Assembly: GCA_963277665.1 (NCBI GenBank)
Contig: OY728119.1
Coordinates: forward strand, 316,468,206-316,532,205
Length of the DNA: 64,000 bases
DNA from: Viscum album
Taxonomy: Eukaryota; Streptophyta; Magnoliopsida; Santalales; Viscaceae
Direction: 5' to 3'
Both the position numbers and the translations under genes were made by a program. This document shows positions 51,330 to 63,470 of this stretch, one piece after another. The notes beneath the pieces were generated by a model. The model had not been told where the DNA came from. It searched no databases and saw only the letters and a list, made by a program, of their open reading frames with translations. How positions within the stretch are numbered: the stretch's first letter is position 1; the number at the start of each line of letters is the position of its first letter.

Positions 51330-52953
51330 TTATAGATCAAATATTTTCAATTAATTTATATTGAATATCATTGTTTTAATCCCAAAAAATTGTTCCTCTA
51401 AGATGAATTGTTTCATTTTTATGATAATGGTGTTATTTTGAGCTGAATAGTAAAAATTGGCCATTTTGGATTTTTAACTATTTTAAAGTATTTTGGTATT
51501 TTGGCCATAACATTATCTACACTGATCCAAATTGCAAACTTCTTTCTTTTCCAGATTCTACACATCTACGGATTCATTTAATATATTTGGACCAAAATCT
51601 GAATCGGCCATATGGAAGCTCAAAATAAGCTCACCAGTTGGCTCAAGAAAACTGTTTTCAGTTCTGCCTAGTTTTGATGTGGGATCCATAACTCATCCAC
51701 TGTTGGCCCAAAGCTTGTGAAATTCGGTGAGTGGACGCACAAGGAGTTTTGGAAAATCTTTTATGAAGGAAGAACCGAGTTAATTGGCTTTTTATGGGGC
51801 TATTAAAGCACCCTAATCCGGAGGATTTCGTTTTGGAGAGTCTGACTGGACTAAATAAATTCTCATAGTAAAATGGTCATAACTCTCGAAATACATGTCA
51901 ACATCCGTTGAAATATTGAGGGGCCACGGCCAAGGGAACTATGAACAACATTAAAGAAGGGCTCAATGCGTGCAGATGTCATTTAATGGGGCTACAACGC
52001 GTCGCCATTAGGGTGAAGAATTCTGGCTATAAAAGGAGGAGAGCTCCACCCTTTCAAAGCATCCATTCTCCATCCATTGTCCGCCCCATTCCTTCCGGGA
52101 CACCAAGAAGAAGATATTTTCGGTTTTATTTTTTATTTGTTTTCTTTTTCATAGTTTTTTAATGCCTTATTCTTCCCCATTCAATTCGATTACCCTTACC
52201 ATGGTGGGGTAAACTTTTGCAGTGATTGGGGAAGGGTTGGTTTTCTACATTGTAATGCTTGAGTTCTTGGACGCAATTGAATAAATTTCTTTATTCTTCA
52301 AAGTTGTTTTCAATTTATTATAGCGGATTTTATAATCAAGTGTGATCATTCTTGAATATTAATTCCGTTATTTATTTTTTCCTTTGTAAAATAATCAATA
52401 TCTTCCACCACTAATTTCTGGTTTATATACGATGGAATAAACCAGGAATTAGTGGTGAAGTACTCAACGATCGTCAGTACGTGTAAAAGGTGTAGTGAAT
52501 GTTCTTGATTGTTTGGGAAAAACAAAACCCGATCGGGTATTGCCCATTTCAATTAAGGATATTCAATACAACTATTTTACACATGGAAGGAGAGTTGACC
52601 AAACCGAGATCTTGGTAAGGTTTTCTCTCACAATAACAATTTCACCAAGGAAGTGAGAGGAAACAATTGTGGAAACTCACTTTAATTAACTAAGAAGAAG
52701 AGGTTTGAATTAAATTGAACAAGGATAGCATTATAATTAGGAAACCGACCCCGACCTAATCACCCTTTTAAATTTCATTGTTTTTCAATCATTTGAATTT
52801 CAAATTTCCGTTCACAACATTTTTCCCCCTGTTTTAAAGTGACAACCCATTTTGTGTGCACTCCTCTTCGGGGGACATCCTAGGTCAACCACATTACTAC
52901 ATTTTAACTTAGGAAATAATTGTTTTTCTATGCCCTACGACAGGCGTTCATCA
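51330..52953 (+). repeat. E4 LTR 2 (internal, shared by units 1 and 2)
   Basis: 1624 bp. The start TGATAG has become TTATAG. TATA box at 52027. With LTR 3 it shares TCTTCGGGGG and TTGTTTTTC near the 3' end, where LTRs 1 and 4 have TCGGGAG and TTGTTTTGC. Confidence 0.9.
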
Positions 52954-52957
52954 AACT

Positions 52958-52975
52958 TGGCGCCGTTGCTGAGGA
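52958..52975 (+). promoter_or_regulatory. E4 unit 2 primer-binding site, mutated
   Basis: TGGCGCCGTTGCTGAGGA: two changes (C to T and G to A) from the unit 1 site. The same two changes occur in unit 3. Confidence 0.75.
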
Positions 52976-53045
52976 GGTAGTGCCACAATTTATTTGTAAA
53001 TATTTCACGTTTTCAAATTTAATTTTTTTTTTTAAATCTTTTACC

Positions 53046-54092
53046 ATGTTGTTTTCAAATGATTATTTTTTTAATTCATGGAACAATTACCCACCAGTGA
53101 GAGGGCCAATTATTGAATCACCTTGGTCTATAGAGTATAAAGTTTCTTTCTTGGCTAAACAAATTCGGGGAGCTCGAATCCAAATCGTAATCGAGGATGA
53201 ATTCAAGGATCTCATTGAAAACCTTAAAGAGAACCTCGAATACCCAATGTTGGAGGGATTGGCCAGAGAATTAATTGAACTTCAGGAGTATTTTCTGGAA
53301 TTTTATCAAGACATGATCAATGTACAACACCATGAAGAAGAAGTTCACAAAGATATTGAATCCCAATTTGAAAGAATTAGTCAAACAGTTCAAAACCTAG
53401 AGACCTCAATACAATGGATTGCGGAACAAGTACATGCATCCCAGGATCAACAACAAATGGAGCCCGAACAAGAACCAGAACCAGAAAAATTGATGGAAGA
53501 AGTATCCCCACAAATACTACAAGTTGAAGAACCCATGGAAGCATTGATGAAATTAAAAGAAGGTCCGTTGAACCCATCTCAATCAATGTTGGATGAGATT
53601 GATGAAGAAGATTTAGCAAGTGAAATACATATGGGAGATCAAAAAGATCTGGATAACTTCTGGAATGAGTGTGAGGAACTTCTTGAGCCAACTATTCCTC
53701 ATAATGTAGATGATTCAACAAAATTGGAGAAAGAAACCAACAAATCAGTGAAATTTGAAGAGAAGATAGAGGAGTATGACTTCCTACCTCTATCGAGGGA
53801 AATTCAACTTCAAGAAGCACCTCCCATTGAAGAACCAATTGAATCCAAACAAGATCAGGGAGTCAATATTTTCATAAACTCGTTATCTTTTGATTTTTTT
53901 GAAACTAAATTGAGTATTGCATCCCCTTCTTTTAATTTTTCAGATTCAGCCAACACATGTACTTCCTTGGAGGAAGAAGATGAAAAAGTAAAGTCATCCA
54001 TGGAGGAACATCTAGAGCTCCCCAAACCTGTTGAACAAATAATGGAGGGAGAACATGAAAACATCAAAGTGGATTTTCTGGAGGAAAATTAG
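53046..54092 (+). CDS. E4 unit 2 acidic coiled-coil-like protein, intact ORF of unknown function
   Basis: 348 codons from ATG 53046 (MLFSNDYFFNSWNNYPP) to TAG 54090. This ATG is chosen because all three units keep it 89-94 bp after the PBS start; the open frame itself extends 42 codons upstream into the LTR. The protein is strongly acidic. Residues about 40-135 are rich in Glu, Leu, Ile and Gln with heptad-like spacing (LIENLKENLEYPMLEGLARE), then comes a Pro/Glu/Gln stretch (QQQMEPEQEPEPEKLMEE), then acidic patches to the end (IKVDFLEEN). No zinc knuckle, DSG, YXDD or integrase motif is present. It may be a gag-like or accessory protein of the element, but I do not recognise the family. Present in three tandem copies; intact only here. 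Confidence 0.7.
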   Translation: MLFSNDYFFNSWNNYPPVRGPIIESPWSIEYKVSFLAKQIRGARIQIVIEDEFKDLIENLKENLEYPMLEGLARELIELQEYFLEFYQDMINVQHHEEEVHKDIESQFERISQTVQNLETSIQWIAEQVHASQDQQQMEPEQEPEPEKLMEEVSPQILQVEEPMEALMKLKEGPLNPSQSMLDEIDEEDLASEIHMGDQKDLDNFWNECEELLEPTIPHNVDDSTKLEKETNKSVKFEEKIEEYDFLPLSREIQLQEAPPIEEPIESKQDQGVNIFINSLSFDFFETKLSIASPSFNFSDSANTCTSLEEEDEKVKSSMEEHLELPKPVEQIMEGEHENIKVDFLEEN

Positions 54093-54743
54093 ACACAACC
54101 TACTTACTTTGAAAGGGAAGAATTTGATATTGATTCTTCATGCTTTAATTTTTTTCAAATAGAATTAAACTCTGACATTGCCTTTGAATTTTCCACAAAT
54201 GTATCATACCTTCAGCAACCACTGGAGAATAAAGAAGGTGTTGTTCATGCGGAACCCAAGAAAAATGTGGACTCATTCATTGTCCTACCCCCACCATGCA
54301 TGTTTATCTCATAACAATGCGGGTGGACTTGGTGAATTTTATCGATGGAGTCCTCAAGAAAAAGGAAGAAGTTCATCCTGGAAAGAAAAGTTTTTGTTGG
54401 TTCATGAGCAAGAAACCTCACCCACCATTAGATTAGGGATAACATATTAGAACTTCCCCTCTGGAGGCAGTCAAAACCCAGGGCCCACTTGGGGGATTAA
54501 ACCAAGATCTATATTTCTTTTCTCATCCTATTTCTATTTTCATTTCTTTTAATATATTTCTTATGTTATGTTTTTACTTTTTTTTAGGTTTTCAAAGAGA
54601 AACACTTAGGATCCAAACTCAATGTTGCATTGCCAATAAGTCAGGTTGTACCTCTCCTTTATACATACTTAGCTGTTGTGATTCAATCAGAAATCTACAT
54701 ATATGTTAAATCCACTTGAATGCATCGAGGACACTGCATCATT

Positions 54744-56123
54744 TAAGTGTGGGGGAGGGAACCTTTGTAGTATATGATTTTCATTTGATGTTTGTTTTCA
54801 CAAAATAAAAAAATTGTTTGTTTTAAAATTTTTGTGTGTTTATTTTTCAATTTTTGGTGTGTTTCTGAAACTTTTGAGCTGAAAATATTATCAATACCAT
54901 TTTTGAAACCCATGTCAATGAGTGAACCAGTCTATTTCATGAAACTGATCTTAAATGAATGCTGAAATAACTTTGTTTCAAGTTAAAATCTTTTATAATT
55001 TCATGAAAAGTACACTGATTTTTGAAACCCATGCCATATTTCACTGTCTATATCATTGAAATCACTTTCCTGTGAGGCTTCTGAACCATTTTTGTCATAT
55101 TCTTTTCATTCACCTCATTTCTTGAGAGAACCAGACCATGCTTGCTTTAACCAGAATTTGATTTATTCCTTTCAAAACTTGAGGGTTGGGGTACGTGTGT
55201 TTTAAATGATTGAGGCATTTATTTTGTTTAAAGCCCCTTTTTCAAAATAATCCTTTTCATTATGGCCCACCTTTACATTTATCCTTCATTGTAGCCCCTA
55301 GTAGCCATGAATTGCCTGTTAGGTTAGCCACATTACAAGCCAATTTTACCTATCATACCTGCTCTTGAAATAAAATTGCATGATCTAGTTGAACTTAAGT
55401 GTGGGGGAAGATTTCTTGTGGTGTACTACCTCATTTGGTTATACTTTGGGTGGAAAATAAATTGTGGAAGATATGTGTGTGATGCTGAAAAATTATTCTG
55501 TTGAAAGTTGTGCCATTCTGGAGCTTCCAAAAGAAAGTTGTACCTATCTGGAGCTTTAAAAAAATTATGTTTAAAAAGATTGAAATGTTTGCTACTAAGC
55601 TGATTTAATGATGATGGAGCCTATTTTCAACAAAGGGGAAGTGAAGGAGACCATATTTGAGTGAAAACTAGAATCTTGCAATTCTACTTCAATAAGAGCC
55701 AAGCCTTCCTTTTTCGGCCTCATAACTTTTAACATCTAAATCCTACTAACTGGAAGCCACAGAACAACCCTAAAATGTCCTCATTAGAAACACATGTCCT
55801 TGACTCACATCGGGTGGAGAAGTAGGAATTTATCAAACCTATGGTGACTCTTGTGTGAGTTTGGATGATAAAAGCCTTGTTCAGCTTTTACATTTGTGAG
55901 ATGAGAGAAAATTCATGTGAGGTAGGTGTTTTGTGTTCATGGGATATGAAATGAAGTGGAAATATATTAAAATCTTAAATGGAGAACTTGAAATAACAGT
56001 TTTTGATGAGGCATGATATCTTTTTGTTTCTTGAAATCGATTTGATTGATCTCATTGATATGTGTTTTGATTTTGATTTGATTTGATTTTTACTTGTCCA
56101 GGAGTCCAAGTGCTAAGTGTGGG
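54744..56123 (+). repeat. E4 unit 2 purine-tract-like motifs (three copies, last truncated)
   Basis: TAAGTGTGGGGGAG at 54744-54757, TAAGTGTGGGGGAA at 55396-55409, and TAAGTGTGGG at 56114-56123, which runs straight into TCAAATATT of LTR 3. About 12 bp comprising the end of the purine tract and the first bases of the LTR are missing. Confidence 0.7.
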
Positions 56124-57739
56124 TCAAATATTTTCAATTAATTTATATTGAATATAATTGTTTTAAACCCACAAAATTGTTCCTCTAAGATAAATTGTTT
56201 CATTTTTATGATAATGGTGTTATTTTGAGCTGAATAGTAAAAATTGGCCATTTTGGATTTTTAACTGTTTTAATTTATTTTAGTATTTTGGCCATAACAT
56301 TATCTACACTGCTCCAAATTGCAAACTTCTTTCTTTTCCAGATTCTACACATCGCGAGCTTCATTTAATATATTTGGACCAAAATCTGAAGCGGCCATAT
56401 GGAAGCTCAAAAGAAGCTCACAATTTGGCTCAAGAAAACTGTTTTCAGTTCTGCGTAGTTTTGATGTGGGATCCATAACTCATCCACTGTGGGCCCAAAG
56501 CTTGTGAACTTATATGGGTGGACGCACAAGAAGTTTTGGAGAATCTTTTATGAAGAATTCACCCAGTGAAGTGGCCGTTTATGGGTCCATTAAAGCACTC
56601 TAATCCGGAGGATTTCGTTTTGGAGAGTCTGACTGGACTAAATAAATTCTCATAGTAAAACGGTCATAACTCTCGGAATACATGTCAAATTCCGTTGATC
56701 TTTTTAGGGGACACGGCCAAGGGAATTATGAACAACATTCAAGAAGGGCTCAACGCGTGAAGATGTCATTTAATGGGGCTACAACGCGTCGACATTCGGG
56801 GGAAGAATTCTGGCTATAAAAGGGGGAGAGCTCCACCCTCTCAAAGCATCCATTCTCCATCCATTCTCCGCCCCATTCCTTCCGGGACACCAAGAAGAAG
56901 ATATTTTCGGTTTTATTTTTTATTTATTTTCTTTTTCATGGTTTTTTAATGCCTTCTTCTTCCCCATTCAACTCGATTACCCTTACCATAGTGGGGTAAA
57001 CTTTTGGAGTGATTGGGGAATGGTTGGTTTTCTACATTGTAATGCTTGAGTTCTTGGACGCAATTGAATAAATTTCTTTCTTATTCAAAGTTGTTTTCAA
57101 TTTATTATAGCGGATTTTATAATCAAGTGCGATCGTTCTTGAATATTAATTCCGTTATTTATTTTTTCCTTGGTAAAATAATCAATATCTCCCTCCACTA
57201 ATTTCTGGTTTATATACAATGGAATAAACCAGGAATTAGTGGTGAAGTACTCGACGATCGTCAGTACGTGTAAAAGGTGTAGTGAATGTTCATGATTTTT
57301 TGGGAAAAACAAAACCCGATCGGGTATTGCCCATTTAAATTAAGGATATTCAATACAACTATTTTACACATGGAAGGACAGTTGACCAAACCGAGATCTT
57401 GGTAAGGTTTTCTCTCACAATAACAATTTCACCAAGGAAGTGAGAGAAAACAATTGTGGAAACTCACTTTAATCAACAAAGAAGAAGAGGTTTGAATTAA
57501 ATTGAACAGGGATAGCATTATAATTAGGAAACCGACCCCGACCTAATCACCCTTTTAAATTTCATTGTTTTTCAATCATTTGAATTTCAAATTTCCGTTC
57601 ACAACATTTTTCCCCTGTTTTAAAGTGACAACCCATTTTGTGTGCACTCCTCTTCGGGGGAAATCCTAGATCAACCACATTTCTACATTTTAACTTAGGA
57701 AATAATTGTTTTTCCACGCCCTATGACAGGCGTTCTTCA
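56124..57739 (+). repeat. E4 LTR 3 (internal, shared by units 2 and 3), 5' end deleted
   Basis: Begins at TCAAATATTTTC and lacks the terminal TGATAGA. TATA at 56814; ends GTTCTTCA. It resembles LTR 2 at its 3' end. Confidence 0.9.
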
Positions 57740-57743
57740 AACA

Positions 57744-57761
57744 TGGCGTCGTTGCTGAGGA
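57744..57761 (+). promoter_or_regulatory. E4 unit 3 primer-binding site, mutated
   Basis: TGGCGTCGTTGCTGAGGA carries the two unit 2 changes plus one more (CGCC to CGTC), and is preceded by ACA in place of ACT. Confidence 0.7.
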
Positions 57762-57829
57762 GGTAGTGCCACAATTTATTTGTAAAGATTTCACATTTTC
57801 AAATTTAATTTTTTTTTAAATCTTTTACC

Positions 57830-58875
57830 ATGTTGTTTTCAAAGGATTATTTTTTTAATTCATGGAACAATTACCCACCAGTGAGAGGGCCAATTATTGA
57901 ATCACCTTGGTCTATAGAGTATAAAGTTTCTTTCTTGGCAAAACAAATCCGGGGAGCTCGAATCCAAATCGTAATCGAGGATGAATTCAAGGATCTCATT
58001 GAAAACCATAAAGAGAACCTCGAATACCCAATGTTGGAGGGATTGGCCAGAGAATTAATTGAACTTCAGGAGTATTTTCTGGAATTTTATCAAGACATGA
58101 TCAATGTACAACACCATGAAGAAGAATTTCACAAAGATATTGAATCCCAATTTGAAAGAATTAGTCAAACAGTTCAAAACCTAGAGACCTCAATACAGTG
58201 GATTGCGGAACAAGTACATGCATCCCAGGATCAACAACAAATGGAGCCCGAACAAGAACCAGAACCAGAAAAATTGATGGAAGAAGTATCCCCACAAATA
58301 ATACAAGTTGAAGAACCCATGGAAGCATTGATGAAATTAAAATAAGATCCATTGAACCCATCTCAATCAATGTTGGATGAGATTGATGAAGAAGATTTAG
58401 CAAATGAAATACATATGGGAGATCAAAAAGATCTGGATAACTTCTGGAATGAGTGTGAGGAACTTCTTGAGCCAACTATTCCTCATAATGTAGATGATTC
58501 AACAACATTGAAGAAAGAAACCAACAAATCAGTGAAATTTGAAGAGAAGATAGAGGAGTATGACTTCCTACCTCTATCGAGGGAAATTCAACTTCAAGAA
58601 GCACCTCCCATTGAAGAACCAATTGAAGCCAAACAAGATCAGGGAGTCAATCTTTTCATAAACTCATTATCTTTTGATTTTTTGAAACTAAATTGAGTAT
58701 TACATCCCCTTCTTTTAATTTTTCAGATTCAGCCAACAAATGTACTTCCTTGGAGGAAGAAGATGAAAAAGTAAAGTCATCCATGGAGGAACATCTAGAG
58801 CTCCCCAAACCTGTTGAAAAAATAATGGAGGGAGAACATGAGAAGATCAAAGTGGATTTTCTGGAGGAAAATTAG
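57830..58875 (+). pseudogene. E4 unit 3 acidic ORF, one stop and one frameshift
   Basis: Same start (MLFSKDYFFNSWNNYPP). A TAA after LMKLK ends the first frame at 58345, and the frame resumes at 58352. One T is missing from the T-run near 58677-58683, shifting the rest, which continues in another frame to 58875 (IKVDFLEEN). Compared with unit 2 it shares substitutions such as the ARIQ and YQDMINVQHHEEE forms that differ from unit 1, indicating closer kinship of units 2 and 3. Confidence 0.85.
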
Positions 58876-59525
58876 ACACAACCTACTTACTTTGTAAGGG
58901 AAGAATTTGATATTGATTCTTCATGCTTTAATTGTTTTCAAATAGAATTAAACTCTGACATTGCATTTGAATTTTCCACAGATGTATCATACCTTCAGCA
59001 ACCCCTGGAGAATAAAGAAGGTGTTGTTCATGCGGAACCCAAGAAAGATGTGGACTCATTCATTGTCCTACCCCCACCATGCATGTTTATCTCATTACAA
59101 TGAGGGTGGACTTGGGGAATTTTATCGATGGAGTCCTCAAGAAAAAGGAAGAAGTTCATCCTGGAAAGAAAAGTTTTTGTTGGTTCATGAGCAAGAAACC
59201 TCACCCACCATTAGATTGGGGATAACATATTAGAACTGCCCCTCTGGAGGCAGTCAAAACCCAGGGCCCACTTGGGGGATTTAACCAAGATCTATATTTC
59301 TTTTCTCATCCTATTTCTATTTTCATTTATTTTAATATATTTCCTATGTTATGTTTTTACTTTTTTTTAGGTTTTCAAAGAGAAACACTTAGGATCCAAA
59401 CTCAATGTTGCATTGCCAATAAGTCAGGTTGTACCTCTCCTTTATACTTACTTAGCTGTTGTGATTCAATCAGAAATCTACATATATGTTAAATCCACTT
59501 GAATGCATCGAGGACACTGCATCAT

Positions 59526-60912
59526 TTAAGTGTGGGGGAGGGAACCTTTGTAGTATATGATTTTCATTTGATGTTTGTTTTCACAAAATAAAAAAAATTG
59601 TTTGTTTTAAAATTTTTGTGTGTTTATTTTTCAATTTTTGGTGTGTTTCTGAAACTTTTGAGCTGAAAATATTATCAATACCATTTTTGAAACCCATGTC
59701 AATGAGTGAACCAGTCTATTTCATGAAACTGATCTTAAATGAATGCTGAAATAACTTTGTTTCAAGTTCAAATCTTTTAGAATTTCATGAAAAGTACACT
59801 GATTTTTAAAACCCATGCCATATTTCACTGTCTATATCATTGAAATAACTTTCATGTGAGGCTTCTGAACCATTTTTGTCATATTCTTTTCATTCACCTC
59901 ATTTCTTGAGAGAACCAGACCATGCTTGCTTTAACCAGAATTTGATTTATTCCTTTCAAAACTTGAGGGTTGGGGTACGTGTGTTTTAAATGATTGAGGC
60001 ATTTATTTTGTTTAAAGCCCCTTTTTCAAAATAATCCTTTTCATTATAGCCCACCTTAACATTTATCCTTCATTGTAGCCCCTAGTAGCCATGAATTCCC
60101 TGTTAGGTTAGCCACATTACAAGCCAATTTTCCCTATCATACCTGCTCTTGAAATAAAATTGCATGATCTAGTTGAACTTAAATGTGGGGGAATATTTCT
60201 TGTGGTGTACTACCTCATTTGGTTATACTTTGGGTGGAAAATAAATTGTGGAAGATATGTGTGTGATGCTGAAAAATTGTTCTGTTGAAATCTGTGCCAT
60301 TCTAGAGCTTCCAAAAGAAAGCTGTACCTATCTGGAGCTTTAAAAAAAATTATGTTTAAAAAGATTGAAATTTTTGCTACTGAGATGATTTAATGATGAT
60401 GGAGCCTATTTTCAACAAAGGGGAAGTGAAGGAGACCATATTTGAGTGAAAACTAGAATCTTGCAATTCTACTTCAATAAGAGCCAAGCCTTCCTTTTTC
60501 GGCCTTAGAACTTTTAACATCTAAATCCTACCAACTGGAAGCCACAGAACAACCCTGAAAAGTCCTCATGAGAAACACATGTCCTTGACTCACATCGGGT
60601 GGAGAAGTAGGAATTTATCAAACATATGGTGACTCTTGTGTGAGTTTGGATGATAAAAGCCTTGTTCAGCTTTTACATTTGTGAGATGAGAGAAAATTCA
60701 TGTGAGGTAGGTGTTTTGTGTGCATGGGATAAGAAATAAAGTGGAAATATATTAAAATCTTAAATGGAGAACTTGAAATTACAGTTTTTGATGAGGCATG
60801 ATATCTTTTTGTTTCTTGAAATTGATTTGATTGATCTCATTGATATGTGTTTTGATTTTGATTTGATTTGATTTTTACTTGTCCAGGAGTCTAAGTGCTA
60901 AGTGTGGGGGAA
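59526..60912 (+). repeat. E4 unit 3 purine-tract-like motifs (three copies)
   Basis: TAAGTGTGGGGGAG at 59526-59539, a mutated TTAAATGTGGGGGAA near 60178-60192, and TAAGTGTGGGGGAA at 60899-60912, followed by LTR 4. Confidence 0.7.
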
Positions 60913-60913
60913 T

Positions 60914-62537
60914 TGATAGATCAAATATTTTCAATTAATTTATATTGAATATAATTTTTTTAAACCCACAAAATTGTTCCTCTAAGATGAATTGTTTCAT
61001 TTTTATGATAATGGTGTTATTTTGAGCTGAATAGTAAAAATTGGCCATTTTGGATTTTGAACTGTTTTAAATTATTTTTGTATTTTGGCCATAACATTAT
61101 CTACACTGCTCTAAATTGAAAACTTCTTTCTTTTCCAGATTCTACACATCGAGGGATTCATTTAATATATTTGGACCAAAATCTGAATCGGCCATATGGA
61201 AGCTCAAAAGAAGCTCACAAGTTGGCTCAAGAAAACTGTTTTCAGTTCTGCCTAGTTTTGATGTGGGATCCATAACTCATCCAATGTGGGCCCAAAGCTT
61301 GTGAAATTCTATGGGTGGACGCAAAACAAGTTTTGGATAATCTTTTATGAAGGATGAACCCAGTGAATTGGCCGTTTATGGGGCCATTAAAGCACTCTAA
61401 TCCGGAGGATTTCGTTTTGGAGAGTCTGACTGGACTAAATAAATTCTCATAGTAAAACGGCCATAACTCTCGGAATACATGTCAAATTCCGTTGAACGTT
61501 TTAGGGGACACGTCCAAGGGAATTATGAACAAAATTCAAGAAGGGCTCAACGCGTGAAGATGTCATTTAATGGGGCTACAACGCGTCGACATTCGGGGGA
61601 AGAATTCTGGCTATAAAAGGGGGAGAGCTCCACCCTCTCAAAGCATCCATTCTCCATCCATTCTCCGCCCCATTCCTTTCGGGACACCAAGAAGAAGATA
61701 TTTTCGGTTTTATTTTTTATTTATTTTCTTTTTCATGATTTTTTTAATGCCTTATTCTTCCCCATTCAACTCGATTAACCTTACCATAGTGGGGTAAACT
61801 TTTGGAGTGATTGGGGAAGGGTTGGTTTTCTACATTGTAATGCTTGAGTTCTTGGACGCAATTGAATAAATTTCTTTCTTATTCAAAGTTGTTTTCAATT
61901 TATTATAGAGGATTTTATAATCAAGTGCGATCGTTCTTGAATATTAATTCCGTTATTTATTTTTTCCTTGGTAAAATAATCAATATCTCCCTCCACTAAT
62001 TTCTGGTTTATATACGATGGAATAAACCAGGAATTAGTGGTGAAGTACTCGACGATCGTCAGTACGTGTAAAAGGTGTAGTGAATGTTCTTGATTGTTTG
62101 GGAAAAACAAAACCCGATCGGGTATTGCCCATTTCAATTAAGTATATTCAGTACAACTATTTTACACATGGAAGGATAGTTGACCAAACCGAGATCTTGG
62201 TAAGGTTTTCTCTCACAATAACAATTTCACCAAGGAAGTGAGTGGAAACGATTGTGGAAACTCACTTTAATCAACTAAGAAGAAGAGGTTTGAATTAAAT
62301 TTAACAAGGATAGCATTATAATTAGGAAACCGACCCCGACCTAATCACCCTTTTAAATTTCATTGTTTTTCAATCATTTGAATTTCAAATTTCCGTTCAC
62401 AACATTTTCCCCCCGTTTTAAAGTGACAACCCATTTTGTGTGCACTCCTCTTCGGGAGACATCCTAGGTCAACCACATTACTACATTTTAACTTAGGAAA
62501 TAATTGTTTTGCCACGCCCTACGACAGGCGTTCGTCA
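60914..62537 (+). repeat. E4 LTR 4 (3' end of array)
   Basis: 1624 bp with both termini intact (TGATAGATC ... TTCGTCA), TATA at 61611, followed at once by the ACATG target duplication. Confidence 0.92.
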
Positions 62538-63470
62538 ACATGTTAAGAAAGGAAAATGTTTTTGAAGTAGAAAGGATATTTTCCTCAAGAATGAAGTTCA
62601 AGTGTTTTATCAAAATTATTTTCCATCTAAGATAATATAGGGTTCTGTTTCTATACCGATTGTTAAATTTACTTGATTATGTTGTGATGGAAATATTTTT
62701 ATGAATTCCTTTGTCTTATATGAATTGTTTTATGATGTCATGATGTTTAAGATTCCCATTTTTATTACATGGGTTATGCAATGATGTATGATTTATGATT
62801 TTGTGGCACACATAAGAAAGGTATCATTATGAGATGGTTGGGACCTATATCACCCTCCGATGCATTGGGTAAAGATTTTTTATCTCATGAGATAGACATG
62901 GATGGAACGGTAGGTTATACCGGTTCAGTGAAACATGACTGAAACGAGGAGTGAACTCGGTTCAGAAATGGACTTTGTCCACTAAGATAGTCTTGGAAAT
63001 TAGTCTTGACTAATAAGAAATGATTTTCTATGATTATGTGTGTATGACACAAAGTTTCATGTTTTAAGTTATGATTATTGGGATTAAATTTCACTACTAT
63101 TATTTATCCCATGTTATGAGATTATGATCTCTTTTGCAGGTTAAGATTTTCAAAAGTTATGTGCTTATGTATATGATGTGATGGATATTTCTTTTGTTTA
63201 CCCTCACTGAGCATTTGAGCTCACCCTTTTGAATGTTTTATTTCCCCAGGTCAGGAAGAAGGTTATTAAGTAGAATATTCCAAAAAGTGACTCTAGATAT
63301 GATGAAATAAATGGGAGGCAAAGTAGATGCTTTATGAACAAGTTGTTTTTGCTTTCCAGTTTCTAAAGACACTATACCTATATGGTCCTTTCATGGTTTT
63401 GTTATATGTTTTAATAAGTGTGCTTCAATTTTGAAGTAATAACAATGTATGTAAAGTATGGGTCATTATA
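62538..63470 (+). repeat. E3 3' LTR, second part
   Basis: Begins with the second ACATG and continues TTAAGAAAGGAAAATG, matching 38153-39077 to the LTR end GGGTCATTATA. The following ATGGA (63471-63475) is the right half of E3's target duplication. Confidence 0.92.

Larger units (their letters stand above)
46527..62537 (+). mobile_element. E4: tandem array of a non-autonomous LTR retrotransposon (4 LTRs, 3 internal regions)
   Basis: The 16,011-bp block has four LTRs of about 1.62 kb (46527, 51330, 56124, 60914) alternating with three internal regions of 3.17-3.18 kb. Neighbouring units share an LTR. One ACATG duplication brackets the whole block and no target duplication was seen inside it. 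Each internal region has an Athila/Tat-type PBS, one acidic ORF, a long 3' non-coding part and a terminal purine tract. There is no protease, RT, RNase H or integrase, so mobilisation needed enzymes from another element. Such multi-LTR forms are known to arise by unequal recombination between LTRs; integration of a concatemer is the alternative. Confidence 0.9.
35450..63470 (+). mobile_element. E3: complete Ty3/gypsy chromovirus carrying E4 in its 3' LTR
   Basis: Plus-oriented. 5' LTR 35450-39077 (3628 bp), internal region 39078-43823 (4746 bp), 3' LTR 43824-46526 plus 62538-63470 (3631 bp once the duplicated ACATG is discounted). The LTRs start TGTAACACC and end GTTATA/ATTATA. A 5-bp target duplication flanks the element. 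Long LTRs, a tRNA-iMet PBS and a C-terminal chromodomain point to the Tekay/Del group of chromoviruses. The coding frame has about ten disruptions, so it cannot move on its own now. Confidence 0.92.

Noticed and set aside
46527..62537. Satellite DNA or segmental duplication as the source of the 4.8-kb period
   Set aside because: Each period contains LTR, PBS, ORF and purine tract in retroelement order, and a 5-bp target duplication flanks the whole block, so it is a retroelement array.
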